From: Steroidobacteraceae bacterium
GTDB taxonomy: Bacteria > Pseudomonadota > Gammaproteobacteria > Steroidobacterales > Steroidobacteraceae
Direction of reading: 5' to 3'
Assembly (NCBI GenBank): GCA_027531255.1
Contig: JAPZRU010000008.1
Coordinates: forward strand, 203,110 to 267,109
Length of the DNA: 64,000 nt
Part shown: piece after piece, positions 18,739-30,535 of the stretch
Position numbering within the stretch: the stretch's first letter is position 1
Layout of the letters: every line of letters begins with the position of its first letter
The notes under the pieces: model-generated
What the model saw: the letters and a program-made list of their open reading frames with translations, nothing else
Told to the model about the DNA's origin: nothing
Database searches by the model: none
Translations under genes and position numbers: made by a program

Positions 18739-19385
18739 CGCCGGGCGTCGACGGCCGCCGTGGTGGCAAGCCCGCCGGTGGCCGCGGCGCGGCGCCGCGC
18801 GTGGCGCCATCGCCAGCCCATCAGCAGCGCGAACCCGAGCGCGTAGAGCACCGGCTCCGTGACGTCCTGCTTCACCTGCCAGTAGAAGTGCCACACGCCC
18901 AGCGCGGTGGCCGGGTAGATCGCGTAGTGCAGCGTCTGCCAGCGCCGCCCCAGCCGCCGCATCCAGCCGCGGGTGGAGGTCAGCGCGAGCGGGAGCAGCA
19001 GCAGGAAGCCCGCGAGCCCGATCGTGATCCACGGGCGCTTCAGCACGTCCTCGACGAGCACCTCCCACGCGAGGCCCTGGTCGATCACGGCGTACGCGGC
19101 CATGTGCAGGGCGACGTACGCGAACGCCCAGAGTCCCACCAGCCGCCGGAATCGCAGCCAGTGCGGCCAGCCCGTGAGTTGCCGGAGCGGCGTGATCGCG
19201 AGAGTGACGAGCAGCAGGTTCAGGCCCCAGCGGCCGAGCTCGTGGATCAGCTCCGCCACCGGGTTCGTGCCGAGCGTCAGGCCGCCGACCTCGAAGGCGC
19301 GGAACGCGAGCACGACGAGCGGCGCGCTGCAGGCGGCGAACGCCGCCGGCTTCGCGAGCCAGCGGAGGCGCTGGTCGGGCGTCAC
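18735..19385 (-). CDS. msrQ: MsrQ heme-binding subunit of periplasmic Met-SO reductase
   Basis: 216 aa, six predicted helices, ferric-reductase-like fold. It matches MsrQ through NPVAELIHELGRWGLNLLLV, ITPLRQLTGWPHWLRFRRLV, LHMAAYAVIDQGL and RRWQTLHYAIYPATALGVWH, whose His residues bind heme. It passes electrons across the inner membrane from the quinone pool to MsrP. The GTG start is one base after the msrP stop. The last 30 residues are Ala/Arg-rich and poorly conserved. Confidence 0.93.
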   Translation of the reverse strand: MTPDQRLRWLAKPAAFAACSAPLVVLAFRAFEVGGLTLGTNPVAELIHELGRWGLNLLLVTLAITPLRQLTGWPHWLRFRRLVGLWAFAYVALHMAAYAVIDQGLAWEVLVEDVLKRPWITIGLAGFLLLLPLALTSTRGWMRRLGRRWQTLHYAIYPATALGVWHFYWQVKQDVTEPVLYALGFALLMGWRWRHARRRAAATGGLATTAAVDARR

Positions 19386-19386
19386 G

Positions 19387-20340
<954 letters not shown>

Positions 20341-20504
20341 GGGCTGCAGTTCCTGCGACGGGCGGCCAGACTCCAGACAGGTGCCGCAAGCAGTGGTTCG
20401 CAGCGGAGGCCCGACAGGATCCATTCGGTCGGGGCGGCTCCGCCCTGGGGCGCCCGGTCGACGGGGCCGCGCGAGGGGCCGCGAGCCTCGGGAGAGAGCA
20501 TGCA

Positions 20505-20763
20505 GAAAGCCGACGGTACGTGCAGTCCGGCCGGGCGACGGCCTCGAGCGCGGTCGATCCGGCCGTGGCCGGGCCACGCGAGTCGGCAGCAGCCGGTGCG
20601 AGCGCGGAGTCCGGGGCGTCGGCGGCGCCGTCCGGGCCGGTCGCGCTGGGCGGCTTCGCGGCCGCCAGTGCGCCGGGCGCGCCCGCGAGGCCGGCGAGCG
20701 CGAGGCCCGCGTAGCCCAGGAACTCACGCCGGGGCAGGCCGGGCTGAACGGCTCGCTCGACAT
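20505..20763 (-). pseudogene. 5' remnant of a Tat-exported protein
   Basis: After a strong Shine-Dalgarno sequence (AGGAGGGAGAAG) an ATG at 20763 opens a frame that is off by one from an obvious Tat signal, [19 protein letters not shown], followed by an Ala/Pro-rich linker and the short stretch [12 protein letters not shown]. Coding similarity then ends near 20520. So the start is frameshifted and everything beyond about 80 residues is deleted. The linker followed by a Cys-Thr block recalls exported intradiol dioxygenases, but that is a guess. The rest of 20341-20890 shows no other gene. Confidence 0.5.
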
Positions 20764-20890
20764 GCTTCTCCCTCCTGGGTGGCGTCCTGCACGGCGCAGG
20801 GCGTGCGGCGCGCGCTAGACTGCCGCAGGCTCCCCGCCACCCCTCAACGCCACGCCGCGCGCTGTCTGGCACGCGGACGCCGGACCCGCG

Positions 20891-22144
20891 ATGACCGACC
20901 TCGACCCCGTAGTCCCTGCGATCGCGACCGCCCTCGGCGTCGGGTTGCTGATCGGCATCGAGCGCGAGAAGAGCGCGGCCGACGACGCCGCGTCGCCGGG
21001 CGACCCGCCGGCCGGCGTGCGGACGTTCACGCTGGTGGCCCTGGCCGGCGTGCTCGCGGCGCTGGTGGAGGGGTGGCTGGTGGTCGCGGGCCTGCTCGGC
21101 GTGGCGGGGTATGGGATCGCTTCGCACCTGCGGTCAGCGCGGCAGGATCACGGCCTCACGACCGAGATCGCGCTGCTGGTGACGTTCCTGCTCGGCGCGC
21201 TCGCGGCCGGGCGGCCCGCACTGGCGGGCGCGGTGGGCGTGATCGTCGCGCTGCTGCTGGCTTCCAGGACGCGACTGCACGGCTGGATCCGCGACCGTCT
21301 GACCGAGCGGGAACTGCACGACGGCCTGCTGCTCGCCGCCGCCGCGCTGGTCGTGCTGCCGCTGCTGCCGGACCGCGCAGTCGACCCGTGGGGAGTCGTC
21401 AATCTGCGGCTGCTGTGGTGGCTCGCAGTCGCCGTGATGACGATCAACGCCCTCGGCTACGTGGCGCTGCGTACCTTCGGTGCGCGCTACGGCCTGCCCG
21501 TCGCGGGGCTCGCGGCCGGCTTCGTGTCGAGCACCGCGACGCACGGCGCGATGGGCAGCCGCGCCCGCACCGAGCCGCGACTGCTCGGCGCCGCCGCGGC
21601 TGGCGCGGCACTGTCGTCGATCGCGACCGTCGTGCAGATGCTCGTGGTGCTCGGCGTGACGAACGTGACGGTGTTCCGCGCGCTCCTGCTCCCGATGCTG
21701 CTGGCCGGCGTCGCGGCGGTGGCCTGGGGCTGGGTGAACATGCGCCGCTCGCTCGCGACGGACGGCGCGGTCGACGTCGCACCGGGCCGGGCGTTCCAGT
21801 GGCGAACGGCGCTCGTGTTCACGGCGACGGTCACGGGCGTGCTGCTCGCGGCCGCGCTCCTCACCCAGTGGCTCGGGGCAGCGGGTGCGCTGTTCGGCGT
21901 GATCGCGGCGGGCCTCGCGGACACGCACGCGGCCGCGGTGACGGGCGCGTCGCTCTACGCGGGCGAGCAACTGGCACTGACGACCACCGTTCTCGCGATA
22001 CTCGGCGCCTTCAGTCTCAACGCGGTTGCGAAGCTGATCGTCGCCTACACGACCGGCGGGGCCGCGTTCGGCAACCGCGTGCTGCCGGGTCTCGCGCTGA
22101 TGGTCGCGATGGCCTGGCTCGGCGCCTGGGGCGTGTCCGCCTGA
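20891..22144 (+). CDS. MgtC/DUF4010 family membrane protein
   Basis: 417 aa. The N-terminal MgtC-like block is ALGVGLLIGIEREKSA followed by GVRTFTLVALAGVLAALV; the C-terminal two thirds is a DUF4010 domain with eight or so helices (GLAAGFVSSTATHGAMGSRA, IAAGLADTHAAAVTGASLYA, FSLNAVAKLIVAYTTGG). It is an inner-membrane protein, often guessed to take part in Mg2+ or small-molecule homeostasis, without proof. A TAGACT at 20816 may be its -10. Confidence 0.82.
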   Translation: MTDLDPVVPAIATALGVGLLIGIEREKSAADDAASPGDPPAGVRTFTLVALAGVLAALVEGWLVVAGLLGVAGYGIASHLRSARQDHGLTTEIALLVTFLLGALAAGRPALAGAVGVIVALLLASRTRLHGWIRDRLTERELHDGLLLAAAALVVLPLLPDRAVDPWGVVNLRLLWWLAVAVMTINALGYVALRTFGARYGLPVAGLAAGFVSSTATHGAMGSRARTEPRLLGAAAAGAALSSIATVVQMLVVLGVTNVTVFRALLLPMLLAGVAAVAWGWVNMRRSLATDGAVDVAPGRAFQWRTALVFTATVTGVLLAAALLTQWLGAAGALFGVIAAGLADTHAAAVTGASLYAGEQLALTTTVLAILGAFSLNAVAKLIVAYTTGGAAFGNRVLPGLALMVAMAWLGAWGVSA

Positions 22145-22156
22145 GTCGCTGCGCCC

Positions 22157-22813
22157 TCAGGGCCAGTCGTCGCAGGGGATCGCCCGCGCGCGAGCCAGGC
22201 GGCGCGCGAACCGGTCGGCGTTCACGAGGCACGGTGCCTCGACGACCTCGAAGTGATCGAGGTCCGAGGCCGCGTTGCCGTAGGCGGCGAACTCCGCTCC
22301 GGGGTGCCGGGCACGCAGTTCCTGGACGCAGCGGCGCTTCTCGGGCCCGTGCCGGTTCGGGCTCGCCAGGTAGCCGTGCAGCAGCTCGCCGTCCCACTGC
22401 ACCAGCGTGCAGATCACGTCGTCGAAGCGCAGGCGCGCGCCGATCGCGGGCACATAGAGGTCCGGGCTCGCCGACAGCAGGACGAGGTGCGCGCCCTCGG
22501 ACCGGTGCCGCTCGATCGCCGCCAGCGCGCCCTCGCGCAGTGCCCGCGGCCACAGCCAGTCCAGGAACTCCGCGACGTGCGCGTCGATCTCGCGGCGCGA
22601 CAGCCCGCCGAGCGCATAGCGGATCAGCGATTCCTTCAGGATGCCGCGGTCGCGCGTCAGCGCGTAGCGGCCGAGCGCCCACGGCAGCGGCCACAGCCGC
22701 AGCCAGCGGGAAGGGCGGCGTCGCAGCACGCGGAACAGGAAGGGCACGAGCGTGTCGTAGCGGGTGATCGTGCCGTCGAGGTCGAAGACCACGACGCTCG
22801 GGCGGGAAGTCAT
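22157..22813 (-). CDS. HAD-IB family phosphatase
   Basis: 218 aa. Motif I VVFDLDGTITRYDT gives the nucleophilic and acid Asp; motif II is LVLLSASPDLYV; motif III/IV is GPEKRRCVQEL with YGNAASDLDHFEV. The cap is a helical C1 type, as in SerB-like HAD-IB enzymes that dephosphorylate serine-phosphate or lipid head groups; the substrate is unknown. The ATG at 22813 immediately precedes motif I, so the longer upstream frame is not used. Confidence 0.85.
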   Translation of the reverse strand: MTSRPSVVVFDLDGTITRYDTLVPFLFRVLRRRPSRWLRLWPLPWALGRYALTRDRGILKESLIRYALGGLSRREIDAHVAEFLDWLWPRALREGALAAIERHRSEGAHLVLLSASPDLYVPAIGARLRFDDVICTLVQWDGELLHGYLASPNRHGPEKRRCVQELRARHPGAEFAAYGNAASDLDHFEVVEAPCLVNADRFARRLARARAIPCDDWP

Positions 22814-22945
22814 GCAGGCGCCGGCGGTGGACAGCGGAGCCCGGGGATTGTCCGGGCGAGCGGTGGCGGTGGCAAGGCACGAGCGCTCGCGCCGGCCACG
22901 CCGGCGCGTCATCATGCGCGGGGCCGACGAAGGGGAGAGGGCCGC

Positions 22946-23707
22946 TTGAACGGGTTGCACTCGAAATTCGGACACCCCGTCCACGCCTCACGCCGCGGGG
23001 TGGCCGCGGCGGTCTTCGCGGCAGCGCTGCTCGGAGCGCCGGTGCCGGCCGCCGGCGCAGGTACGTCGACACGCGCCGCGGCGAAGTCCCCGGCCGAACG
23101 GCCCGCGGTCGAACTGGTGCCGAACGTGGGCGTGCTTGAAGGCAGCTTCGACAACGCGCGCCAGATGGCGACGCTGGCGCCGGGCACTGCCACCAAGCCG
23201 ACGCCCGGCAAGCCGTGGGTCGACGCCCAGTACGCACGCTTCGTGCGCTTCGAGGCGCCGCTGCTGGGCGAGATCGTCTACTACATGGAGTGGCGGGCCG
23301 GCGCCGCCGACGCGCCGCTCACCCGACAGCGCGTCTGGGCCTTCTCGGGCACGAAGGGCGCCACGCCCCGGATGCGCTTCTACACGCTCGACTCGCCGGG
23401 CCTCTGGTCGGCGGCCGCGAGCGACCCGGGCCTGCTCGCACAGTTGTCCCGTGCGGGCCTGCACGAGTATCCAGCGGGCTGCGAGCTGCAGTTCGCCCGA
23501 CGGCCCGACGGGCGGCTCGAAGGACGGATTCCCGCGAATGCTTGCCGGATCACCGCGCGGGAGTCGAAGCGCACGATGACGATCGACGCGGCGATCGTGC
23601 TCGGCCGGGACGGCTTCGTGTACGACGAGGCGGGCACGCTGGACGACGGCCGCAAGGCGTTCGTGGTACCCGAGGGTTTCCGCTACCAGTTCGACCGACT
23701 GCGCTGA
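22946..23707 (+). CDS. CpcT/CpeT-like exported protein
   Basis: 253 aa from a TTG start that follows AGGGGAGAGG at good spacing. A signal peptide (GVAAAVFAAALLGAPVPAAGA) ends near residue 38. The mature part resembles the chromophore-lyase CpcT/CpeT fold: EGSFDNARQMA, EIVYYMEWRAGAADAPLTRQ, RVWAFS, MRFYTLD and a C-terminal GCELQFARRPDG. Outside cyanobacteria this fold has no phycobilin to attach, so the role is unknown. It ends 24 bases before a perfect palindrome. Confidence 0.75.
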   Translation: MNGLHSKFGHPVHASRRGVAAAVFAAALLGAPVPAAGAGTSTRAAAKSPAERPAVELVPNVGVLEGSFDNARQMATLAPGTATKPTPGKPWVDAQYARFVRFEAPLLGEIVYYMEWRAGAADAPLTRQRVWAFSGTKGATPRMRFYTLDSPGLWSAAASDPGLLAQLSRAGLHEYPAGCELQFARRPDGRLEGRIPANACRITARESKRTMTIDAAIVLGRDGFVYDEAGTLDDGRKAFVVPEGFRYQFDRLR

Positions 23708-23730
23708 CGCGCAGTCGCCGGAAACGAAGA

Positions 23731-23756
23731 ACCCCGCGGGCCGCGGCCCGCGGGGT
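23731..23756. terminator. 26-bp perfect palindrome between convergent genes
   Basis: Each 13-base arm begins ACCCCGCGGG and the two arms are exact reverse complements with no loop. It lies between the CpcT-like gene and convergent acnA and should act as a bidirectional terminator, although no T-tract follows. Confidence 0.6.
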
Positions 23757-23791
23757 CTGCCTCGCCCGGCTCGACCGGGCCGGAGGGCGCG

Positions 23792-26481
<2,690 letters not shown>

Positions 26482-26485
<4 letters not shown>

Positions 26486-27603
26486 GAAACCTCCGCGGCC
26501 GGGCTGAACAAAACTTTGGAATTATAGCGGGTCTCGACGGCAGTGATCACCGCGCCGCCGAGGCATTCGGGGCCGGCGTAGAACGCGGCGTACTGGCCGG
26601 GGGCGACCGCCCGCAGCGGAGCTTCGAGTTCCACCTCGAGGCCGGCGGCGCGCGGCGTCACCCGGCAGCGCACCGGCGCCTGCCGGTGCCGCACCTGCAC
26701 CAGCGTCTCGAACGGGCCGTCCGGCGCCGGTGCGATCCACGTCGCCGGGTCGGTCGCGAACCGCGCGGTGCGCAGCCGCGGATGGTCGTGGCCCTGCACG
26801 ACGACGAGCGCGTTGCGGGCGACGTCCTTGTCGGCGACGTACCACGGCTGTTCCGGGGCGCCGGCGCGACCGCCGAGCCCGAGTCCCTGGCGCTGGCCGA
26901 GCGTGTAGTACATGAGCCCGTCGTGGCGGCCGACCACCGTCCCGTCCTCGGTCTCGATGTCGCCGGGCCGTGCCGGCAGGTACCGCTCGAGGAACTCGCG
27001 GAAGGGCCGTTCGCCGATGAAGCAGATGCCGGTGCTGTCGGGCCGGTCGTGCACGGGCAGTCCGGCGCGGCGCGCGATCGCGCGCACCGCGGGCTTCTCG
27101 AGATCGCCGAGCGGGAACAGCGTGCGCGCGAGCGCCGCCGCGCTGACCTGTTGCAGGAAGTAGGTCTGGTCCTTCGCGACGTCGCGCGCCCGCAGCAGCC
27201 GCGGACGCTCGGCGTCGTGCGCGATCCGCGCGTAGTGACCCGTCGCGAACCACGACCCGCCGAGCCGCTGCGCGTAGGCCAGGCAGGCGCCGAACTTCAC
27301 CTCGCGGTTGCAGAGCACGTCGGGGTTCGGCGTGCGGCCGGCGGCGTACTCGTCGAGGAAGTGGCGAAACACGCGGTCCCGGTACTCCTGCGCGAAGCTG
27401 ACCCGGTGCAGGGGAATGCCGAGCTCGCGCGCGACCGCGAGCGCGGCCTGGTGATCCTCGGCCGCGGTGCAGTAGCCGGCCTCGTCTTCCTGCCAGTTCG
27501 TCATGTGCAGGCCGTGCACCTCGTGGCCGCGCTCCTTCAGCAGCAGCGCGGCGACCGCCGAGTCGACGCCGCCCGACAGGCCGACGATCACTCGGCCGCT
27601 CAC
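26482..27603 (-). CDS. mnmA: tRNA 2-thiouridylase MnmA
   Basis: 373 aa (E. coli 368). ATP pyrophosphatase loop [15 protein letters not shown] at the N-terminus; both catalytic cysteines are present, in [13 protein letters not shown] and [13 protein letters not shown]. It thiolates U34 of tRNA-Lys, Glu and Gln. The GTG start overlaps the nudJ stop (GTGA). The nudJ-mnmA order is the same as in E. coli, but the usual downstream gene hflD is absent and acnA follows instead. Confidence 0.96.
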
Positions 27604-28046
27604 GGGACCGCCTGCAGCAGCGACAGCGGGAAACGCGCACCGGCCACGTAGTCGTCCGCGCAGCGCAGTACCAGCGGACTGCGCGGGCCCGCCGCCGCGA
27701 GTTCGTCGCGGGTGAGCCAGGCGGTGCGCAGGATGTCCGGGTCGAGTTCGGGCACGGGCTCGCCCTCGACGCGTCCGGCGAACGCGACCCGCAGGAAGGC
27801 GGGGCCGCCCGCCGGGCTCGCCCAGAGGTAGATCCCGACGACGTGTTCCGGCACGAAGCGCCAGCCCGTCTCCTCGAGCGTCTCGCGGATCACGGCGCCG
27901 ACCAGGTCTTCGCCGGGATCGAGGTGCCCGGCCGGCTGGTTCCAGACGCGGACGCCGGCGATCGTCTCCTCGACGACCAGGAAGCGGCCCGCGCGCTCGA
28001 CCACGGCGGCCACCGTGACGCGCGGCAGGAGAGGGGTGGGGCACAT
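27600..28046 (-). CDS. nudJ: Nudix phosphatase NudJ
   Basis: 148 aa (E. coli 153). Nudix box GHLDPGEDLVGAVIRETLEE then TGW, with the NudJ-specific VTVAAVVERAGRFLVVEET and VWNQPAGHL before it. NudJ hydrolyses nucleoside di/triphosphates and hydroxymethylpyrimidine pyrophosphate. First gene of nudJ-mnmA-acnA, with a likely leaderless promoter just upstream. Confidence 0.92.
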   Translation of the reverse strand: MCPTPLLPRVTVAAVVERAGRFLVVEETIAGVRVWNQPAGHLDPGEDLVGAVIRETLEETGWRFVPEHVVGIYLWASPAGGPAFLRVAFAGRVEGEPVPELDPDILRTAWLTRDELAAAGPRSPLVLRCADDYVAGARFPLSLLQAVP

Positions 28047-28052
28047 GCCGCG

Positions 28053-28058
28053 ATTCTA
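28053..28058 (-). promoter_or_regulatory. -10 box (TAGAAT) of nudJ, leaderless arrangement
   Basis: On the minus strand TAGAAT, identical to the -10 of the tRNA-Gly promoter in this window, ends six bases before the nudJ ATG at 28046. It implies that nudJ-mnmA-acnA is transcribed from its own start, separately from purB. Confidence 0.5.
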
Positions 28059-28098
28059 TCGCGCGGCGACCACGGCCCGCGGCGCCGGCTGGAGCGGC

Positions 28099-28632
28099 TC
28101 AGATGCGGATCGTGACGTTCTGGCGCTGCACGCCGCTGCGGTGCCACAGCGCGTCGAAGCGCTCCAGGTGCACCCGCGCCACGCCGCGGTCCTGCAGGTC
28201 GCAGATGCCGTCCCAGCGCTCGGACTGGAGCCGGTACAGCGTGGCGTGGCGGTCGGCGATCATGAACGAGGCCGGGCAGCCGCGGAGCGCCGGCGCGGCG
28301 TTGCGGATCTCGATGTAGCTCGTCAGCTTGCGGGCCAGCAGGATGAACGAGTGGCGGTGGTAGGAGACCCGGCCGGGGTCCATCACCAGCACGCGCACCT
28401 TCGAGAAGCGTGGCCCGAGGATGAAGCGCTTGACCGCGTCCACGAACGGGCCGTATTCGAACACCGGGCTCTCGAGTTCGTGCGTGCAGATCGCGAGCAC
28501 GCGGCTCGCCTGCATGGCCATCACGGTGGAGGCGGTCTGGACGTCCTCGACGGTCGCGAGGTGGTTACGGATCGCGGGCAGGCGCGGCGCTGGACCGTTG
28601 GTCGGCGGCGACAGGGGCTTCTGCCAGGACAA
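28099..28632 (-). CDS. DUF7931-type protein
   Basis: 177 aa. Contains a phospholipase-D-like half-domain of the DUF7931 type: VLAICTHELESPVFEYGPF, VDAVKRFIL, VRVLVMDPGRVSYHRHSFI, TSYIEIRNAAPALRG. No HKD catalytic motif is seen. I chose the TTG at 28632 because GGAGGT stands six bases before it; this makes the gene overlap the upstream acetyltransferase gene by 68 bases. Such proteins commonly follow a GNAT gene, as here; function unknown. Confidence 0.7.
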   Translation of the reverse strand: MSWQKPLSPPTNGPAPRLPAIRNHLATVEDVQTASTVMAMQASRVLAICTHELESPVFEYGPFVDAVKRFILGPRFSKVRVLVMDPGRVSYHRHSFILLARKLTSYIEIRNAAPALRGCPASFMIADRHATLYRLQSERWDGICDLQDRGVARVHLERFDALWHRSGVQRQNVTIRI

Positions 28633-29053
28633 GCCGCAACCTCCGGTGCACGATGCCCGCCTCTTCGAACTCCGGGCCTTCGGCGACGAAGCCGTAGGCC
28701 GTGTAGAAGCCGAGCGCCGAGACCTGCGCGTGGAGGTAGACCTCCCGCAGGCCGCGCTCGCGCGCCAGGTCGACGAGACGCGCGAGCATCGCGCGGCCGA
28801 CGCCGTGCCGGCGGAAGGGGGCGAGAACCGCCAGCCGTCCGATCTTACCGGTTGGCAGCAGCCGGCCCGTGCCGACCGGTTCACGGTTCGCCAGCGCGAT
28901 CACGTGGGCGCAGGCCGTGTCCTGGCCGTCCCACTCGATGTCCTCCGGCACGCCCTGCTCGAAGACGAAGACCTCGCGGCGGATCGCGCCGAGCGCCGCG
29001 CCGTCGCGCTCCCAGCTGGTGACCCGGATATCGATGTGCGGGCGATCAGGCAT
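28565..29053 (-). CDS. GNAT family N-acetyltransferase
   Basis: 162 aa. Begins IRREVFVFEQGVPEDIEWDG, typical of ElaA/YjcF-like acetyltransferases; the acetyl-CoA loop is VLAPFRRHGVGRAMLARLVD and the end is ALGFYTAYGFVAEGPEFEEA. Substrate unknown. Its ATG overlaps the purB stop by eight bases and its 3' end overlaps the DUF7931 gene, so the three genes form one compact operon. Confidence 0.88.
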   Translation of the reverse strand: MPDRPHIDIRVTSWERDGAALGAIRREVFVFEQGVPEDIEWDGQDTACAHVIALANREPVGTGRLLPTGKIGRLAVLAPFRRHGVGRAMLARLVDLARERGLREVYLHAQVSALGFYTAYGFVAEGPEFEEAGIVHRRLRLVLAEAPVAADQRSSAAPARDP

Positions 29054-30437
29054 CGCGGGCGAGTTCCACGGCGAGGCCGACGTACTCGTGCGGCCGCAGG
29101 CGCGCGAGCCGCACGCGCACGTCTTCCGGCAACGGGAGCGTGGCGACGAACTCGGCGAGCGCCGGGCCGTCGACGCGCCGGCCGCGGGTGAGGTCCTTCA
29201 GCCGCTCGTAGGCGTTCGGCACGCCGTAGCGGCGCATCACGGTCTGGATCGCCTCGCCGAGCACCTCCCAGTTGGCGTCGAGGTCCGCGGCCATCCGGGC
29301 CGGATCCGGCTCGATGCGGCCGAGCCCGCGCCGGCAGGAGCGGAACGCGAGCAGGGCGTGCGCGAGCGCGACGCCGACGTTGCGCAGCACCGTCGAGTCC
29401 GTCAGGTCGCGCTGCCAGCGCGACACCGGGAGCTTGTCCGCGAAGTGGCGCAGCCACGCGGTCGCGAGCCCGAGGTTGCCCTCGGCGTTCTCGAAGTCGA
29501 TCGGATTGACCTTGTGCGGCATGGTCGAGCTGCCGACCTCGCCCGCGACCACGCGCTGGCGGAAGTAGCCCACCGACACGTAGCCCCACGCATCCCGGCA
29601 GAAGTCGAGCAGGATCGTGTTGGTCCGCGCGAGCGCGTCGCAGTACTCGGCGATCCAGTCGTGCGGCTCGATCTGGATCGTATACTCGTTCCATTCGAGT
29701 CCGAGCGACTCGACGAAGCGGCGGGAACCCGCGCGCCAGTCCACCTCCGGGTAGGCGGCGAGGTGCGCATTGAAGTTGCCGACCGCGCCGTTGATCTTGC
29801 CGCGGACCGGCACCCGCGCGAACGCGTCCGTCGCATGCTTCAGGCGCGCCGCGACGTTCGCGAACTCCTTGCCGAGCGTGGTCGGGCTCGCGGGCTGGCC
29901 GTGCGTGCGCGACAGCATCGGCAGCTCCGCATGCGCGTGGGCGCCGTCGACCAGCCAGCCGACCAGTCCGGTGAGCGCGGGCAGCAGCACCTCGTCCCGC
30001 GCGCGCTTCAGCATCAGCGCATACGCGAGATTGTTGACGTCCTCGGAGGTGCAGGCGAAGTGCACGAACTCGAGTTCGGCCGGCGTCGCGCCGGCGGCGG
30101 CGAGCCGGTGCCGCACGTGGTACTCGACGGCCTTCACGTCGTGGTTGATGCGCCGTTCCTCGGCCTTGACCGCGACGGCCTCGTCGGCCGCGGGGATCTC
30201 GGCGAGCCGCTCGGCCGCCGCGAGCACCGCCGGCGCGGTGGCGGCGAGTTCGGGCAGCCGGAGTTCGCGGGCGAGGTGCAGGAACCACAGCGCCTCGACC
30301 CGCACCCGGTGCCGGATCAGCGCCGCCTCGCTGAACAGCCCGCGCAGTTCCGCGCACTGGTCCGCATAGCGGCCGTCCACCGGCGACAGTGCGTGGAGGG
30401 CTGCCGCGGACGGCGCGGCGGTCTCGGCTCGGGTCAT
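29046..30437 (-). CDS. purB: Adenylosuccinate lyase
   Basis: 463 aa (E. coli 456). Signature GSSTMPHKVNPIDFEN, with CTSEDVNNLAYALM and SRTHGQPASPTTLGKEF as the other active-site blocks. Acts twice in purine synthesis, releasing fumarate from SAICAR and adenylosuccinate. In E. coli purB is linked to hflD-mnmA-nudJ; here the link persists but two other genes occupy the interval. Divergent from fumC with a 98-bp shared promoter region. Confidence 0.97.
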   Translation of the reverse strand: MTRAETAAPSAAALHALSPVDGRYADQCAELRGLFSEAALIRHRVRVEALWFLHLARELRLPELAATAPAVLAAAERLAEIPAADEAVAVKAEERRINHDVKAVEYHVRHRLAAAGATPAELEFVHFACTSEDVNNLAYALMLKRARDEVLLPALTGLVGWLVDGAHAHAELPMLSRTHGQPASPTTLGKEFANVAARLKHATDAFARVPVRGKINGAVGNFNAHLAAYPEVDWRAGSRRFVESLGLEWNEYTIQIEPHDWIAEYCDALARTNTILLDFCRDAWGYVSVGYFRQRVVAGEVGSSTMPHKVNPIDFENAEGNLGLATAWLRHFADKLPVSRWQRDLTDSTVLRNVGVALAHALLAFRSCRRGLGRIEPDPARMAADLDANWEVLGEAIQTVMRRYGVPNAYERLKDLTRGRRVDGPALAEFVATLPLPEDVRVRLARLRPHEYVGLAVELARDA

Positions 30438-30457
30438 GGAGGCGGGTCCGAAGCTGG

Positions 30458-30463
30458 TAGAAT
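30458..30463 (+). promoter_or_regulatory. Candidate -10 box (TAGAAT) for fumC
   Basis: TAGAAT lies in the 98-bp gap between divergent purB and fumC and would give fumC a leader of about 65 bases. No good -35 is visible. Confidence 0.35.
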
Positions 30464-30535
30464 CCGGGATCTTAACGCAACGGCTCCCGCACTCCGCGGC
30501 GCGCCGGTCCCGCGCGCATCCGCCTCGAGTCGCCC

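Noticed and set aside
20341..20763. 141-codon N-terminal extension of MsrP
   Set aside because: The Tat signal belongs at residue 20 of the ATG-20340 protein. The extension is Arg/Pro/Ser-rich frameshift read-through over the upstream remnant.
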